From: Streptomyces sp. MNU76
Lineage (GTDB): Bacteria > Actinomycetota > Actinomycetes > Streptomycetales > Streptomycetaceae
NCBI RefSeq assembly: GCF_020982545.1
Contig: NZ_JAJKLK010000001.1
Span: forward strand, 1,116,001-1,180,000
Direction: 5' to 3'
DNA length: 64,000 nt
Position 1 is the stretch's first letter, and each line of letters opens with the position of its first letter. The position numbers and the translations under genes are program-made. Positions 25,857 through 34,886 of this stretch are shown piece after piece. Under the pieces are notes generated by a model, which was not told the origin of the DNA, did not search any database, and saw only the letters and a list, made by a program, of their open reading frames with translations.

Positions 25857-26723
25857 CTAGTGGACGGAGTGCTCCTCGGACGGGAACGTCCCCCCCACGA
25901 CGTCCTCCGCGAACGCCTTCGCCGCGTCGCCCATGACCGTCCGGAGGTCCGCGTACTTCTTGACGAACTTCGGCACCCGTCCACCCGTCAGCCCGAGCAT
26001 GTCGGTCCACACGAGCACCTGCGCGTCGGTCTCGGCACCCGCGCCGATGCCCACCGTCGGGATGTGGAGCACCCGAGTGACCTCCGCCGCCAGCTCCGCC
26101 GGGACCAGCTCCAGGACGACCGCGAACGCGCCCGCGTCCTGGACGGCCTTGGCGTCGCGCAGCAACTGCTGCGCGGCCTCCTCGCCGCGCCCCTGCACGC
26201 GGTAACCCATCGCGTTGACGGACTGCGGGGTGAGGCCGATGTGGGCCATCACGGGGATGCCCGACTCGACCAGCAGCTCGATCTGGCGGTGCGAGCGCTC
26301 GCCGCCCTCCAGCTTGACCGCGCCGACCCCGGCCTCCTTGACCAGTCGGGTCGCCGAGCGCAGCGCCTGCACCGGGCCCTCCTGGTAGGAGCCGAAGGGC
26401 AGGTCGCCCACGATCAGGGCGCGGCTGGTGCCCCGTACGACGGCCGCGGACAGCATGGTCATCTCGTCGAGGGTGACGGGCACGGTCGACTCGTACCCCA
26501 GGTGACAGTTGCCCGCCGAGTCGCCGACGAGCATCACCGGGATGCCGGCCTCGTCGAAGACGGACGCGGTCATCGCGTCGTAGGCGGTGAGCATGGGCCA
26601 CTTCTCGCCGCGCTCCTTGGCGAGGGCGATGTCCCGGACGGTGATACGGCGGGTGCCCTTGCCCCCGTACAGCGCCTTGCTGCCGTCGGAGGGCTTCGTC
26701 TGGACAGCCGAAAGCTGCGTCAT
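25857..26723 (-). CDS. panB: 3-methyl-2-oxobutanoate hydroxymethyltransferase
   Basis: 288-residue cytosolic enzyme, the first committed step of pantothenate/CoA synthesis: it transfers a hydroxymethyl from 5,10-methylene-THF to alpha-ketoisovalerate. The TIM-barrel blocks are MLTAYDAMTASVFDEAG, MLVGDSAGNCHLGYE (metal-binding Asp), GAVKLEGGE, PVMAHIGLTPQSVNAMGG-type with a Y instead of the second G, VLELVPAELAAEVT (catalytic Glu) and IPTVGIGAGAETDAQVLVW. Length and motifs are normal. The start is ATG 26723. It is divergent from the DHA2 exporter and ends in a strong hairpin. Confidence 0.95.
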   Translation of the reverse strand: MTQLSAVQTKPSDGSKALYGGKGTRRITVRDIALAKERGEKWPMLTAYDAMTASVFDEAGIPVMLVGDSAGNCHLGYESTVPVTLDEMTMLSAAVVRGTSRALIVGDLPFGSYQEGPVQALRSATRLVKEAGVGAVKLEGGERSHRQIELLVESGIPVMAHIGLTPQSVNAMGYRVQGRGEEAAQQLLRDAKAVQDAGAFAVVLELVPAELAAEVTRVLHIPTVGIGAGAETDAQVLVWTDMLGLTGGRVPKFVKKYADLRTVMGDAAKAFAEDVVGGTFPSEEHSVH

Positions 26724-26898
26724 CGCTCCAGCTCCTTCATGTCATCTCGAGGCACCCTGACGGTGTCCCCGGACCACATCCATGGTGGCACCTAGGACAG
26801 GGGAGGGCCAGGGCGGGTACATGTGACCGTTCAGGCACCAGGCACCAGGCACCCGGTGCGGCCGAATGGCGGTGGGTAGGAGCCGGGTACAGGATTTA

Positions 26899-26921
26899 CG
26901 ATACGAGACGGTCCCGTATCG
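26899..26921. promoter_or_regulatory. TetR-type operator upstream of the DHA2 exporter
   Basis: CGATACG (26899-26905) and CGTATCG (26915-26921) are perfect 7-bp arms, and the inner GAC/GTC bases extend the symmetry in part. The site ends 22 bp before ATG 26944, where it would block transcription. The TetR gene two positions downstream in the same operon is the obvious candidate to bind it. Confidence 0.7.
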
Positions 26922-26943
26922 AAATAGGTCTAGGGTCGACGAC

Positions 26944-28521
26944 ATGACTACCGCAGTCCCCGACTCCCGCATACCGGCGGCGGTGCACCGGCGCCGCTGG
27001 GTGATCCTCGGTGTGCTGATGCTGAGCCTGCTGATCGTGGTGCTCGACAACTCGATCCTCAACGTCGCCATCAAGACGATCTCCACCCCGGCTCCCACCG
27101 GGCTGGGCGCCACCCAGAGCGAGCTGGAGTGGGCGATCAACGCCTACACGCTGGTCTTCGCGGGGCTGCTGTTCTCCGCCGGTCTCCTCGGCGACCGCCT
27201 CGGCCGCAAGAAGGTGCTGCTCGGCGGACTCGTCGTCTTCGGCGTCGGCTCGGCGCTGGCCGCCCTGTCGGGCTCGCCGGGCGAGCTGATCGCCTTCCGC
27301 GCGGTGATGGGCCTCGGCGCCGCCTTCGTGATGCCCGCCACCCTCGCCGTCCTGATGAACGTCTTCGAGCGCGACGAGCAGCCGAAGGCCATCGGCATCT
27401 GGGCGGGCGGCGTGGGCCTCGCCATCGCCATCGGCCCGATCACCGGTGGTGTCCTCCTGGACCACTTCTGGTGGGGCTCGGTCTTCCTGATCAACGTGCC
27501 GATCGTCGTCCTCGCCCTCGGCCTGATGCTCTGGCTGGTCCCCGACTCGCGCGACCCGGACCCCGGCCGGATCGACCCCGTCGGCGTCCTGCTCTCCGTC
27601 GTCGGTCTCGTCCTGCTGGTCTACGGCATCATCCGCGGCGGTCAGCTCGCCGACTTCACCGACGCCACGGTCCTCGCGACCAGCGTGACCGGCCTCGCGG
27701 TCCTCGCCGCCTTCGTGGTGTTCGAGAAGCGCAGCGACCACCCGTCCATCGACATGTCGTTCTTCAGGAACAAGGTCTTCTCGACCGCCATCGGCGTCAT
27801 CGGCGTGGTCTTCTTCGCGCTGATGGGCGTGACCTTCTTCTCCGTCTTCTACACCCAGACCGTACGCGGCTACTCCCCGCTCCAGACCGGTCTGCTGATG
27901 CTCCCGCTGGCCGTCGCGCAGCTCGTCTTCGCGCCCCGCGCACGCCTCGTCGTCGACCGGTTCGGCAACAGCGCGGTGTGCACGGCGGGCATGACGCTGA
28001 TCGCCGCGACGCTGGCCGCGTTCGCCGTGCTGGACGCGGACACCCCGATCTGGATCCTCGAAGTCGTCTTCTTCCTCATGGGCGCCGGCATGGCCCATGT
28101 GATGACCCCGCTCAGCGTCGTCATCATGCAGGCCCTGCCACGCGAGAAGGCCGGCTCCGCGTCCGCGCTCAGCAACACCTTCCGCCAGGTCGGCGGCGCC
28201 CTCGGCATCGCCGTCCTCGGCTCGGTGCTCTCCACCGCCTACCGCGGCGGCATCGAGGACGAACTGCCCGCCGGCGCCCCGCACGCCGCCGCCGAATCCA
28301 TCGAGGCCACCCTCGCTCTCGCCGCCCGGCTCGGCGAACGGGGCGAGGCCCTGGTCACCCCGGCCCACGACGCGTTCCTGCACGCCATGCACGTGACGGC
28401 GCTGTGCGGGGCGGGTATCGCCCTCCTCGGCGCGGTGGCCATGGCGGTGTTCCTGCCGGGACGGCCGCGGGGGGGCCAAGAGGGCAAGGAGGAGACGGAG
28501 TTGGTGGCCGCCGACCACTGA
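26944..28521 (+). CDS. DHA2 family MFS drug exporter (14 TM, EmrB/QacA-like)
   Basis: 525 residues. TM1 region [20 protein letters not shown] is followed by NSILNVAI (motif D1, with LDNSIVNVALP-like signature) and [13 protein letters not shown] (motif A). [20 protein letters not shown] is next (motif B), then [21 protein letters not shown] (motif C, antiporter type). Fourteen hydrophobic segments are visible and the tail is cytoplasmic and acidic. The start is ATG 26944. It is followed by a TetR gene and preceded by a palindromic operator, the usual arrangement of a self-regulated efflux pump. The substrate is unknown. Confidence 0.92.
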   Translation: MTTAVPDSRIPAAVHRRRWVILGVLMLSLLIVVLDNSILNVAIKTISTPAPTGLGATQSELEWAINAYTLVFAGLLFSAGLLGDRLGRKKVLLGGLVVFGVGSALAALSGSPGELIAFRAVMGLGAAFVMPATLAVLMNVFERDEQPKAIGIWAGGVGLAIAIGPITGGVLLDHFWWGSVFLINVPIVVLALGLMLWLVPDSRDPDPGRIDPVGVLLSVVGLVLLVYGIIRGGQLADFTDATVLATSVTGLAVLAAFVVFEKRSDHPSIDMSFFRNKVFSTAIGVIGVVFFALMGVTFFSVFYTQTVRGYSPLQTGLLMLPLAVAQLVFAPRARLVVDRFGNSAVCTAGMTLIAATLAAFAVLDADTPIWILEVVFFLMGAGMAHVMTPLSVVIMQALPREKAGSASALSNTFRQVGGALGIAVLGSVLSTAYRGGIEDELPAGAPHAAAESIEATLALAARLGERGEALVTPAHDAFLHAMHVTALCGAGIALLGAVAMAVFLPGRPRGGQEGKEETELVAADH

Positions 28522-28581
28522 CGGACAATCGGGCCGGCGCGCGACCGGGTCGAACCGGAGCGCGAGTGAGCCGCACCGGCC

Positions 28582-28623
28582 CACGAGCGGACCGGACCAG
28601 TACACGAGCGGACCGGACCAGTA
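28582..28623. repeat. 21-bp tandem duplication in the exporter-TetR gap
   Basis: Two exact 21-bp units (28582-28602 and 28603-28623) begin CACGAGCGGACCGG, followed by a partial third unit CACGAGA. They fill the gap upstream of the TetR start. The size is a multiple of three, so an earlier start would remain in frame. Confidence 0.75.
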
Positions 28624-28643
28624 CACGAGAGACGGAGTCGACC

Positions 28644-29279
28644 TTGAGACTCGCCGAGAGCCACGCCGACGAGGGGCGGGTCCGGGACGGGAGCCCCGTA
28701 CGCGGACGGCCCCGCAGCGAGGCCGTGGAGCGGTCCATCGTCGAGGGCGTGATGAAGCTCCTCGAAGAGGGCGTGCCGCTCGCCGAGTTGTCGATCGAGC
28801 GGGTGGCCCGCACCGCCGGCGTGGGCAAGGCGACCATCTACCGCCGCTGGAGCGGCAAGGAGGCGCTCTTCGTCGACGTACTGCGCGCCGCCGAACCCCC
28901 GGACCCGGTGTTGCCCGGCACCTCGATGCGCGACGACCTGGTCGTCTTCCTGGAGGCGGCACGCAGGCGAGGCCTGCTCAACCGGCCCTCGGCGATCCTG
29001 CACAACGTCATCGCCCAGATGAAGAGCAGCCCCAAGATCTGGGACGCCTACCACGCGGACGTCGTCGCCCCCCGCCGCCGGGCCCTCGCCGACGTCCTGC
29101 GCCGGGGCCGGGACAACGGCGAACTCCGCCCCGACGTCGACATCGACCTCGTCGGGGACCTCGTCTTCGGCCCCATGCTGGTCCGCACCGTCATGCGCCC
29201 GGACGCCCCGCTCCCCGAGAGCCTGGCGGAGGACATCGTCGACACGGTGCTCGAAGGGCTGCGTCCGGCTGCGAAGTGA
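28644..29279 (+). CDS. TetR/AcrR family regulator of the adjacent exporter
   Basis: 211 residues. The HTH is KLLEEGVPLAELSIERVARTAGVGKATIYRRWSGKEALFV, a clear TetR DNA-binding domain preceded by an Arg-rich arm RGRPRSEAVERSIVEG. The C-terminal half resembles TetR_C domains (AILHNVIAQM, then LVGDLVFGPMLVRTVM). TTG 28644 is the likely start, with GGAG ten bases before; the frame upstream is repeat DNA. It is the second gene of the exporter operon and probably binds the palindrome at 26899-26921. Confidence 0.87.
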   Translation: MRLAESHADEGRVRDGSPVRGRPRSEAVERSIVEGVMKLLEEGVPLAELSIERVARTAGVGKATIYRRWSGKEALFVDVLRAAEPPDPVLPGTSMRDDLVVFLEAARRRGLLNRPSAILHNVIAQMKSSPKIWDAYHADVVAPRRRALADVLRRGRDNGELRPDVDIDLVGDLVFGPMLVRTVMRPDAPLPESLAEDIVDTVLEGLRPAAK

Positions 29280-29466
29280 GTCACATCGATGTGCGCGTTT
29301 CGTTACAGACGTCGGGCCCTGTCCACCGGTTCGGAACTCCGAACAGCGGGTTGTGCGTCCTTGTGCCCGTACGGCCGCCCGGTGACGGCGGGAACGAAGG
29401 CAATCATCCCCTAGGGTCTTCAGAGCGCGGGGGGTAGAAGTGCACGGCAGGCAGTGAGGCGACGGT

Positions 29467-30516
29467 ATGGCGCAGGCGTACATGACGGAGACGGGCGGCG
29501 GCGGCACGGGTCAGGGCCGCGAACAATCCCGGTTCCGGCGCCTGTTCGGCCGCCTCTTCGGCGGGTGGAGAGGAGACCGGCGGATCTGGCGGCGCGGCAT
29601 CGTCCTCGCGGTCCTCGCCGTTCTCGTCGCCCTGGTGATGGTGTTGCACGCCCAGGTCCCCAACGCCGTGGGCAACCTGGGGAGTCTGACCGAGACGTTC
29701 CTGCCCTGGTTCGGTCTCGCGATCCCGCTGCTGCTGATCCTCGCCCTGGTCCGCAAATCGGCCACCGCGCTCGTCGCGCTCCTGGTGCCCACGGTCGTCT
29801 GGCTGAACACCTTCGGCGGACTGGTCACCAGCAAGACCGGCACCGGCGGTGACCTCGCCGTCGTCACCCACAACGTCAACGCGGAAAACGCCGACCCGTC
29901 CGGCACGGCCCGCGAGGTGGCCGCCTCCGGCGCGGACGTGGTGGCGCTGGAGGAACTCACCGAGAACGCGGTGCCGGTGTACGAGAAGGCGCTCGCGGCG
30001 GCGTACCCCTACCACGAGGTCGTCGGCACGGTCGGGCTGTGGAGCAAGTACCGGATGAGCGACACCAAGCCCGTCGACATCAAGCTCGGTTGGGAGCGCG
30101 CGATGCGCTCGACGGTGGCGGCACCGGACGGGCCGGTCGCCGTCTACGTCGCCCATCTCCCCTCGGTGCGGGTGAAGCTGGAGGCCGGGTTCACCGCCCG
30201 CCAGCGCGACAAGAGCGCCAACGCCCTGGGCGAGGCCATCGCCGACGAGCCGATCCAGCAGGTCGTCCTCCTCGGCGACCTCAACGGCACCATGAACGAC
30301 CGCGCCCTGAACGCCGTCACCGCCCAGATGCGCTCCACCCAGGGCGCCGCGGGCAACGGCTTCGGCTTCAGCTGGCCGGCGTCGTTCCCGATGGCCCGTA
30401 TCGACCAGATCATGGTCCGGGGCATGGAGCCGAAGGCGTCCTGGACCCTGTCGGAGACCGGCAGCGACCATCTGCCGGTGGCGGCACGGGTGACGATCGA
30501 CACGCCCGGAGACTGA
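29467..30516 (+). CDS. Membrane-anchored endonuclease/exonuclease/phosphatase (EEP) family protein
   Basis: 349 residues. Three hydrophobic helices come first (GIVLAVLAVLVALVMVLHAQ; FLPWFGLAIPLLLILALV; LVALLVPTVVWLNTFGGLV). The C-terminal EEP domain is likely extracellular: VVTHNVNAEN (metal Asn), ADVVALEELTENA (catalytic Glu), VYVAHLPS, VVLLGDLNGTMND (GDxN) and GSDHLPVAARV (SDH). The motif set is complete, so a metal-dependent phosphodiesterase is likely, acting on nucleic acid or phospholipid at the cell surface. The start is ATG 29467; 187 bp upstream show no gene. Confidence 0.88.
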   Translation: MAQAYMTETGGGGTGQGREQSRFRRLFGRLFGGWRGDRRIWRRGIVLAVLAVLVALVMVLHAQVPNAVGNLGSLTETFLPWFGLAIPLLLILALVRKSATALVALLVPTVVWLNTFGGLVTSKTGTGGDLAVVTHNVNAENADPSGTAREVAASGADVVALEELTENAVPVYEKALAAAYPYHEVVGTVGLWSKYRMSDTKPVDIKLGWERAMRSTVAAPDGPVAVYVAHLPSVRVKLEAGFTARQRDKSANALGEAIADEPIQQVVLLGDLNGTMNDRALNAVTAQMRSTQGAAGNGFGFSWPASFPMARIDQIMVRGMEPKASWTLSETGSDHLPVAARVTIDTPGD

Positions 30517-30660
30517 CGGCGCAGGTGGGGCGAGCGGGCGGGACAGGGGAACACACGTCTGGTTGGAGTTTGTTCCGCCAGTGAACATACGATGGAACGG
30601 AACCGATTCCTTCCTTTCCTTCCCCTTGTCCTACCGCACCCTTTGAAAGGTCTCTCCGCC

Positions 30661-31884
30661 ATGCCCTTGGCCCTGCTCGCTCTCGCCGTAGGCGCCTTCG
30701 GAATCGGCACGACCGAGTTCGTCATCATGGGTCTCCTCCCCGAGGTCGCCGCCGACCTCGGCATCTCGATCCCCGCCGCCGGCCACCTCGTCTCGGCGTA
30801 CGCGCTCGGTGTCGTCATCGGCGCCCCGCTGCTCGCGGCGGCCACCGCCCGGCTGCCCCGCCGCAAGGTCCTGATCGGGCTGATGCTCCTCTTCGTCGCC
30901 GGTAACGCGCTCTCCGCCCTCGCCCCCGACGAGCACTGGCTGCTCGCCGCCCGCTTCCTCAGCGGTCTGCCGCACGGTGCCTTCTTCGGCGTCGGCGCGG
31001 TCGTCGCGACCGGCCTCGTGGCGCCGGAGCGCAAGGCCCGCTCGGTCTCGCTGATGTTCCTGGGCCTGACGATCGCCAACGTCGCCGGCGTCCCCGCCGC
31101 GACCCTCGTCGGCCAGCACTTCGGCTGGCGGATCACCTTCCTCGGCGTGAGCGCGATCGGCCTGGCCGCCATCGCCTCCCTCGCGCTCCTGCTGCCGGAC
31201 GACCGCACGGAGGCCCCCTCCGCCGGCCTGCGCGGCGAACTGGGCGCCCTGCGCTCCCTGCCCGTCTGGCTCGCCCTCGGCACGACCGTCGCCGGCTTCG
31301 GCGCCCTCTTCTCCGCCTACAGCTACATCACGCCGATGCTCACGGACTCCGCCGGGTACGCCGGGACCAGCGTGACCATGCTGCTCGCGCTGTTCGGTGT
31401 GGGGGCGACCATCGGAAACCTGGCCGGCGGCCGCCTCGCCGACCACTCCCTGCGCGGCACCCTCTTCGGCGGCCTCGCGTCCCTGATCCTCGTGCTGGCC
31501 CTCTTCCCGGTGCTCATGTCCGCGCAGTGGAGCGCCGCCCTGGCCGTCGTCCTCCTCGGCGTCGCCGCCTTCGCCACCGGCTCGCCCCTCCAGCTGATGG
31601 TCATGGAGAAGGCCGCCGGCGCCCCCTCCCTCGCCTCCTCCGCCAACCAGGCCGCCTTCAACCTCGCCAACGCCGGCGGCGCCTGGATCGGCGGCCTCAC
31701 CCTGACCGCCGGCCTCGGCACGACGGCCCCGGCGAGCGCGGGCGCGGCCCTCGCACTGATCGGCCTGGCGGTAGCGGCGGCGGCCCACGCCGTCGACACC
31801 CGCCGCACGCCCACCCCCGCCCCAGGACGCGGCCGCGTGGTGGCGTCCCATGTGCCGGGGGAGTCGGAGACGGTACGGGTCTGA
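30661..31884 (+). CDS. MFS transporter, DHA1 family (AraJ/Cmx chloramphenicol-exporter-like)
   Basis: 407 residues, 12 helices. It starts MPLALLALAVGAFGIGTTEF and continues VIMGLLPEVAADLGISI, the signature of the sugar-efflux/chloramphenicol-efflux branch. ATARLPRRKVLIG is motif A and RFLSGLPHGAFFGVGAV is the motif B equivalent. ATG 30661 is chosen because the conserved first helix begins there. An inverted repeat TGTTC-N7-GAACA (30571-30587) sits in the upstream region and may be a regulator site. The substrate is unproven. Confidence 0.9.
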   Translation: MPLALLALAVGAFGIGTTEFVIMGLLPEVAADLGISIPAAGHLVSAYALGVVIGAPLLAAATARLPRRKVLIGLMLLFVAGNALSALAPDEHWLLAARFLSGLPHGAFFGVGAVVATGLVAPERKARSVSLMFLGLTIANVAGVPAATLVGQHFGWRITFLGVSAIGLAAIASLALLLPDDRTEAPSAGLRGELGALRSLPVWLALGTTVAGFGALFSAYSYITPMLTDSAGYAGTSVTMLLALFGVGATIGNLAGGRLADHSLRGTLFGGLASLILVLALFPVLMSAQWSAALAVVLLGVAAFATGSPLQLMVMEKAAGAPSLASSANQAAFNLANAGGAWIGGLTLTAGLGTTAPASAGAALALIGLAVAAAAHAVDTRRTPTPAPGRGRVVASHVPGESETVRV

Positions 31885-31947
31885 AGCGTACGGGTGGGTG
31901 CGTAAACGCCTCGCCGCCGAGTCGCCCCCGGTTCTACCCTCACGGCC

Positions 31948-32232
31948 ATGACGGCACACGACAGCGCCCGGCTCGTCGCGCACGCCCTCGCGGCGGCGGA
32001 CGGCCGGGGCGTGCTGCTGGTCTTCCTGGAGGGGTCACCGCACTACTACGGCACGCGCGGCTTCGAGAGCGCCGTCGCGGCGGGCTTCCGTCCGCCGTCG
32101 CTGCGCATCCCCGAAGCCGCGTTCCAGGTCGCCCGTCTGTCCGCGCACGAGCCGTGGATGACGGGCACCTTCGTCTACTCGGAGCCCTTCTGGGCCTTCG
32201 ACTGCGTCGGCCTGAGGGACCCGGAGGCCTGA
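31948..32232 (+). pseudogene. Truncated GNAT acetyltransferase (C-terminal half only)
   Basis: 94 codons. LVAHALAAADGRGVLLVFLE, then GSPHYYGTRGFESA and the tail PSLRIPEAAFQVARL with YSEPFWAFDCVGL match the end of a GNAT subfamily whose members are about 165 residues. The acetyl-CoA loop (QxxGxG) and everything before it are missing, and the 63 bp upstream do not supply them. It is either a remnant left by deletion or a very small non-catalytic protein. The ATG 31948 start retains a plausible position. Confidence 0.65.
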
Positions 32233-32258
32233 GGGGGCTGAATTCTTGACGGAGCCGG

Positions 32259-32285
32259 AGGCCTGAGGGACCCGCCCTCAGGCCT
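32259..32285. terminator. Bidirectional terminator between the GNAT remnant and nadE
   Basis: AGGCCTGAGGG (32259-32269) and CCCTCAGGCCT (32275-32285) are perfect 11-bp arms with a 5-base loop. The hairpin lies between two convergent genes. The first arm also occurs as a direct repeat at the end of the GNAT remnant (CCGGAGGCCTGAGGG). Confidence 0.8.
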
Positions 32286-32319
32286 CGCCCCGGCGCCTCG
32301 GCGCCCGGAGCCCCGGTGT

Positions 32320-34098
32320 CTACGCCCCCTCGCGCCACCGGTTCGTGATCGGCAGCCGGCGGTCCTTGCCGAAGCCCTTCGGGGAGATCTTCGTGCCCGG
32401 CGGGTACTGGCGCCGCTTGTACTCGGCGGTGTCGACCATGCGGAGCGTCTTGGTGACCAGCTCCCGGTCGAAACCGGCGGCGACGATCGCGTCGGCGCCC
32501 TGGTCGCGGTCGACGTACAGCGCGAGGATCGCGTCCAGGACCGGGTAGTCCGGGAGGGAGTCCGTGTCGACCTGCCCGGGGCGCAGTTCCGCGCTCGGGG
32601 GCTTGGAGATGGAGTTCTCCGGGATCGGCGGGGTCTGGCCCCGCTCCGCGGCCGCCCGGTTGCGCCACTCGGCGAGGCGGAAGATCGACGTCTTGTACAC
32701 GTCCTTGATGGGGCCGTACGCGCCCACCGAGTCGCCGTAGAGCGTCGAGTACCCCACCGCCAGCTCCGACTTGTTGCCGGGCGCGAGCACGATGTGGCCC
32801 TCCTGGTTGGAGATCGCCATCAGCAGCGTGCCGCGCAGACGCGACTGGAGGTTCTCCTCGGCCAGGCCCGTCAGCTCGGTCGACGCCATGTAGGCGTCGA
32901 ACATCGGCTCGATCGGGACCGTGCGGAAGTTCAGACCCGTCCGCCTCGCCAGCTCCGCCGCGTCACCCTGGGAGTGGTCCGAGGAGTACTTCGACGGCAT
33001 GGACACGCCGTACACGTTCTGTGCGCCCAGCGCGTCGCACGCGATCGCCGCGACGAGCGCCGAGTCGATACCGCCGGAGAGCCCGATCAGGACCGACGAG
33101 AAGCCGTTCTTCGCGGCGTACGCCCGCAGGCCCACCACCAGCGCCGAGTACACCTCCTCGTCGTCGTCGAGGCGCTCCGCGTACCCGCCGGTCAGCTCCG
33201 GCTCGTACGCGGGCAGCGGCTCCTCGGAGAGGACGAGCCGGTCGATGCGCAGCCCGTCGTCGACACGCTGCCCATCAGCGGCTTCGCCGCGGGCTGTCAC
33301 GGGTTCGGCGGCGGCCGCCGGGAGGTCCAGGTCCAGGACCACGCAGCCCTCCGCGAACTGCGGCGCCCGCGCGACCACTTCGCCGTGCCGGTCGACGACG
33401 ATCGAGTCACCGTCGAAGACCAGCTCGTCCTGGCCGCCGATCATCGCCAGGTACGCGGTCGTGCAGCCGGCCTCCTGGGCGCGCTTGCGCACCAGTTCGA
33501 GCCGGGTGTCGTCCTTGTCGCGCTCGTACGGCGAGGCGTTGATGGAGAGCAGCAGCCCGGCCCCGGCGGACCGGGCGGCCGGGACGCGGCCGCCGTCCTG
33601 CCAGAGGTCCTCGCAGATGGCGAGGGCGATGTCGACGCCGTGCAGCCGCAGCACCGGCATGGTGTCGCCGGGCACGAAGTAGCGGAACTCGTCGAAGACG
33701 CCGTAGTTGGGGAGGTGGTGCTTGGCGTAGGTGAGCGCCACCTCGCCCCGGTGCAGCACCGCGCCCGCGTTCCGGGGCGCCCCGGCCGGCTGGCCGTACT
33801 TCGGCGCGGCGGACTCGGAACGGTCGAGGTAGCCGACGATCACCGGCAGCTCCCCGAAGCCCTCGTCGGCGAGCCGCGCGGCCAGCGCCTTCAGCGCGGC
33901 ACGGGACGCCTCCACGAAGGACTGGCGCAACGCCAGGTCCTCGACGGGGTACCCGGTCAGCACCATCTCCGGGAACGCCACCAGATGCGCTCCCTGCTCG
34001 GCTGAGTGCCGGGTCCAGCGGACCACCGCCTCGGCGTTTCCGGCGAGATCGCCGACGGTCGAGTCGATCTGATTCAAAGCGAGACGAAGTTGAGGCAC
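32320..34098 (-). CDS. nadE: Glutamine-dependent NAD+ synthase
   Basis: 592-residue two-domain enzyme making NAD+ from deamido-NAD+, ATP and glutamine. The N-terminal nitrilase-type glutaminase has FPEMVLTGYPVED (Glu), YAKHHLPNYGVFDE (Lys) and ALAICEDLWQDGG (catalytic Cys). The synthetase domain has the ATP PP-loop GLSGGIDSALVAAIA near residue 340, then KYSSDHSQGDAAELA, GNKSELAVGYSTLYGD and the C-terminal KYRRxQYPPGTKI-like block. GTG 34098 is chosen because the conserved sequence begins PQLRLALNQID. It has no Shine-Dalgarno but TACACT lies six bases upstream, so a leaderless transcript is plausible. It is convergent with the GNAT remnant. Confidence 0.94.
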   Translation of the reverse strand: MPQLRLALNQIDSTVGDLAGNAEAVVRWTRHSAEQGAHLVAFPEMVLTGYPVEDLALRQSFVEASRAALKALAARLADEGFGELPVIVGYLDRSESAAPKYGQPAGAPRNAGAVLHRGEVALTYAKHHLPNYGVFDEFRYFVPGDTMPVLRLHGVDIALAICEDLWQDGGRVPAARSAGAGLLLSINASPYERDKDDTRLELVRKRAQEAGCTTAYLAMIGGQDELVFDGDSIVVDRHGEVVARAPQFAEGCVVLDLDLPAAAAEPVTARGEAADGQRVDDGLRIDRLVLSEEPLPAYEPELTGGYAERLDDDEEVYSALVVGLRAYAAKNGFSSVLIGLSGGIDSALVAAIACDALGAQNVYGVSMPSKYSSDHSQGDAAELARRTGLNFRTVPIEPMFDAYMASTELTGLAEENLQSRLRGTLLMAISNQEGHIVLAPGNKSELAVGYSTLYGDSVGAYGPIKDVYKTSIFRLAEWRNRAAAERGQTPPIPENSISKPPSAELRPGQVDTDSLPDYPVLDAILALYVDRDQGADAIVAAGFDRELVTKTLRMVDTAEYKRRQYPPGTKISPKGFGKDRRLPITNRWREGA

Positions 34099-34188
34099 GC
34101 GGCCAGTGTAATCGTCAGAGCGACGCAATGGGGTGTGGGGCGGCCCACGTTCGCGGGCGCCCCACCACCGCCGCTCACGGATGGGCCG

Positions 34189-34869
34189 TCAGGAGCGCGG
34201 CGCGGCGCCCCGCTCCTTGAGCATGCCGGTCATCAAGGAGATCTCGGACTCCTGGGCGTTCACCATGCCCTGGGCGAGCTTCTTCTCGACACCGACGGTG
34301 CACTTGGAGACACAGCCCTCCGCCATGTGGATGCCGCCCTTGTGGTGGTCGGTCATCAACTGGAGGAAGAAGATCTCGGCCTGCTTGCCGTTCAGCTTGC
34401 CCAGCTTGTCCATCTCGGCGTCGGTCGCCATCCCGGCCATCAGCGCGCCGTCCTCGCCGGAGGCCATGCCGCCCATGCCCATCCAGGCCATCGGCTGCTC
34501 GGACGACACCTTGGGCAGGCCCCACAGATCGAGCCAGCCGATCATCATGCCGCGCTGGTTGGCCTGCGTCTGCGCGATGTCGTACGCGAGCCGCCGGACC
34601 TCCTCGTCGTCCGTCCGGTCGCGCACGATGTACGACATCTCCACGGCCTGCTGGTGATGGACGGCCATGTCCCGGGCGAACCCCGCGTCGGCGGAGTCCG
34701 TGGCGGGGGCCTTCAGCCCGGAGTCGTCACCGTCGGCGACCGCGTATGTGATCGCCCCGGCCGCGACGAGCACCGCCGCGGCCCCGGAGGCGATCCAACC
34801 GATGTGCTTCATGCTTCCCACTGTGCCAGGCCCGCTGTCGTCACTCACTCGTAGGTCGTCGCTCGTCAC
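34189..34869 (-). CDS. DUF305 family exported metal-associated protein
   Basis: 207-226 residues depending on start. An N-terminal anchor helix WIASGAAAVLVAAGAITYAV is followed by the two DUF305 His-His motifs: FARDMAVHHQQAVEMSYIV and QLMTDHHKGGIHMAEGC. Met-rich stretches (MAWMGMGGMASGED) and a C-x3-C pair (CVSKC) point to copper or other soft-metal handling at the cell surface. GTG 34869 gives the longest form; ATG 34812 is an alternative beginning right before the helix. It lies 17 bp after the DUF3105 gene in the same direction and is probably co-transcribed with it; the two families are often neighbours. Confidence 0.87.
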   Translation of the reverse strand: MTSDDLRVSDDSGPGTVGSMKHIGWIASGAAAVLVAAGAITYAVADGDDSGLKAPATDSADAGFARDMAVHHQQAVEMSYIVRDRTDDEEVRRLAYDIAQTQANQRGMMIGWLDLWGLPKVSSEQPMAWMGMGGMASGEDGALMAGMATDAEMDKLGKLNGKQAEIFFLQLMTDHHKGGIHMAEGCVSKCTVGVEKKLAQGMVNAQESEISLMTGMLKERGAAPRS

Positions 34870-34886
34870 TCGCCGGTCGCCGGCCG

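Noticed and set aside
29282..29293. Palindrome CACATCGATGTG after the TetR gene
   Set aside because: Perfect but only 12 bp, directly after the stop codon and far from a start; chance is likely and no regulator is implied.
30571..30587. TGTTC-N7-GAACA inverted repeat upstream of an MFS gene
   Set aside because: Could be an operator, but the arms are short and no partner regulator is adjacent, so it is mentioned only within the MFS entry.
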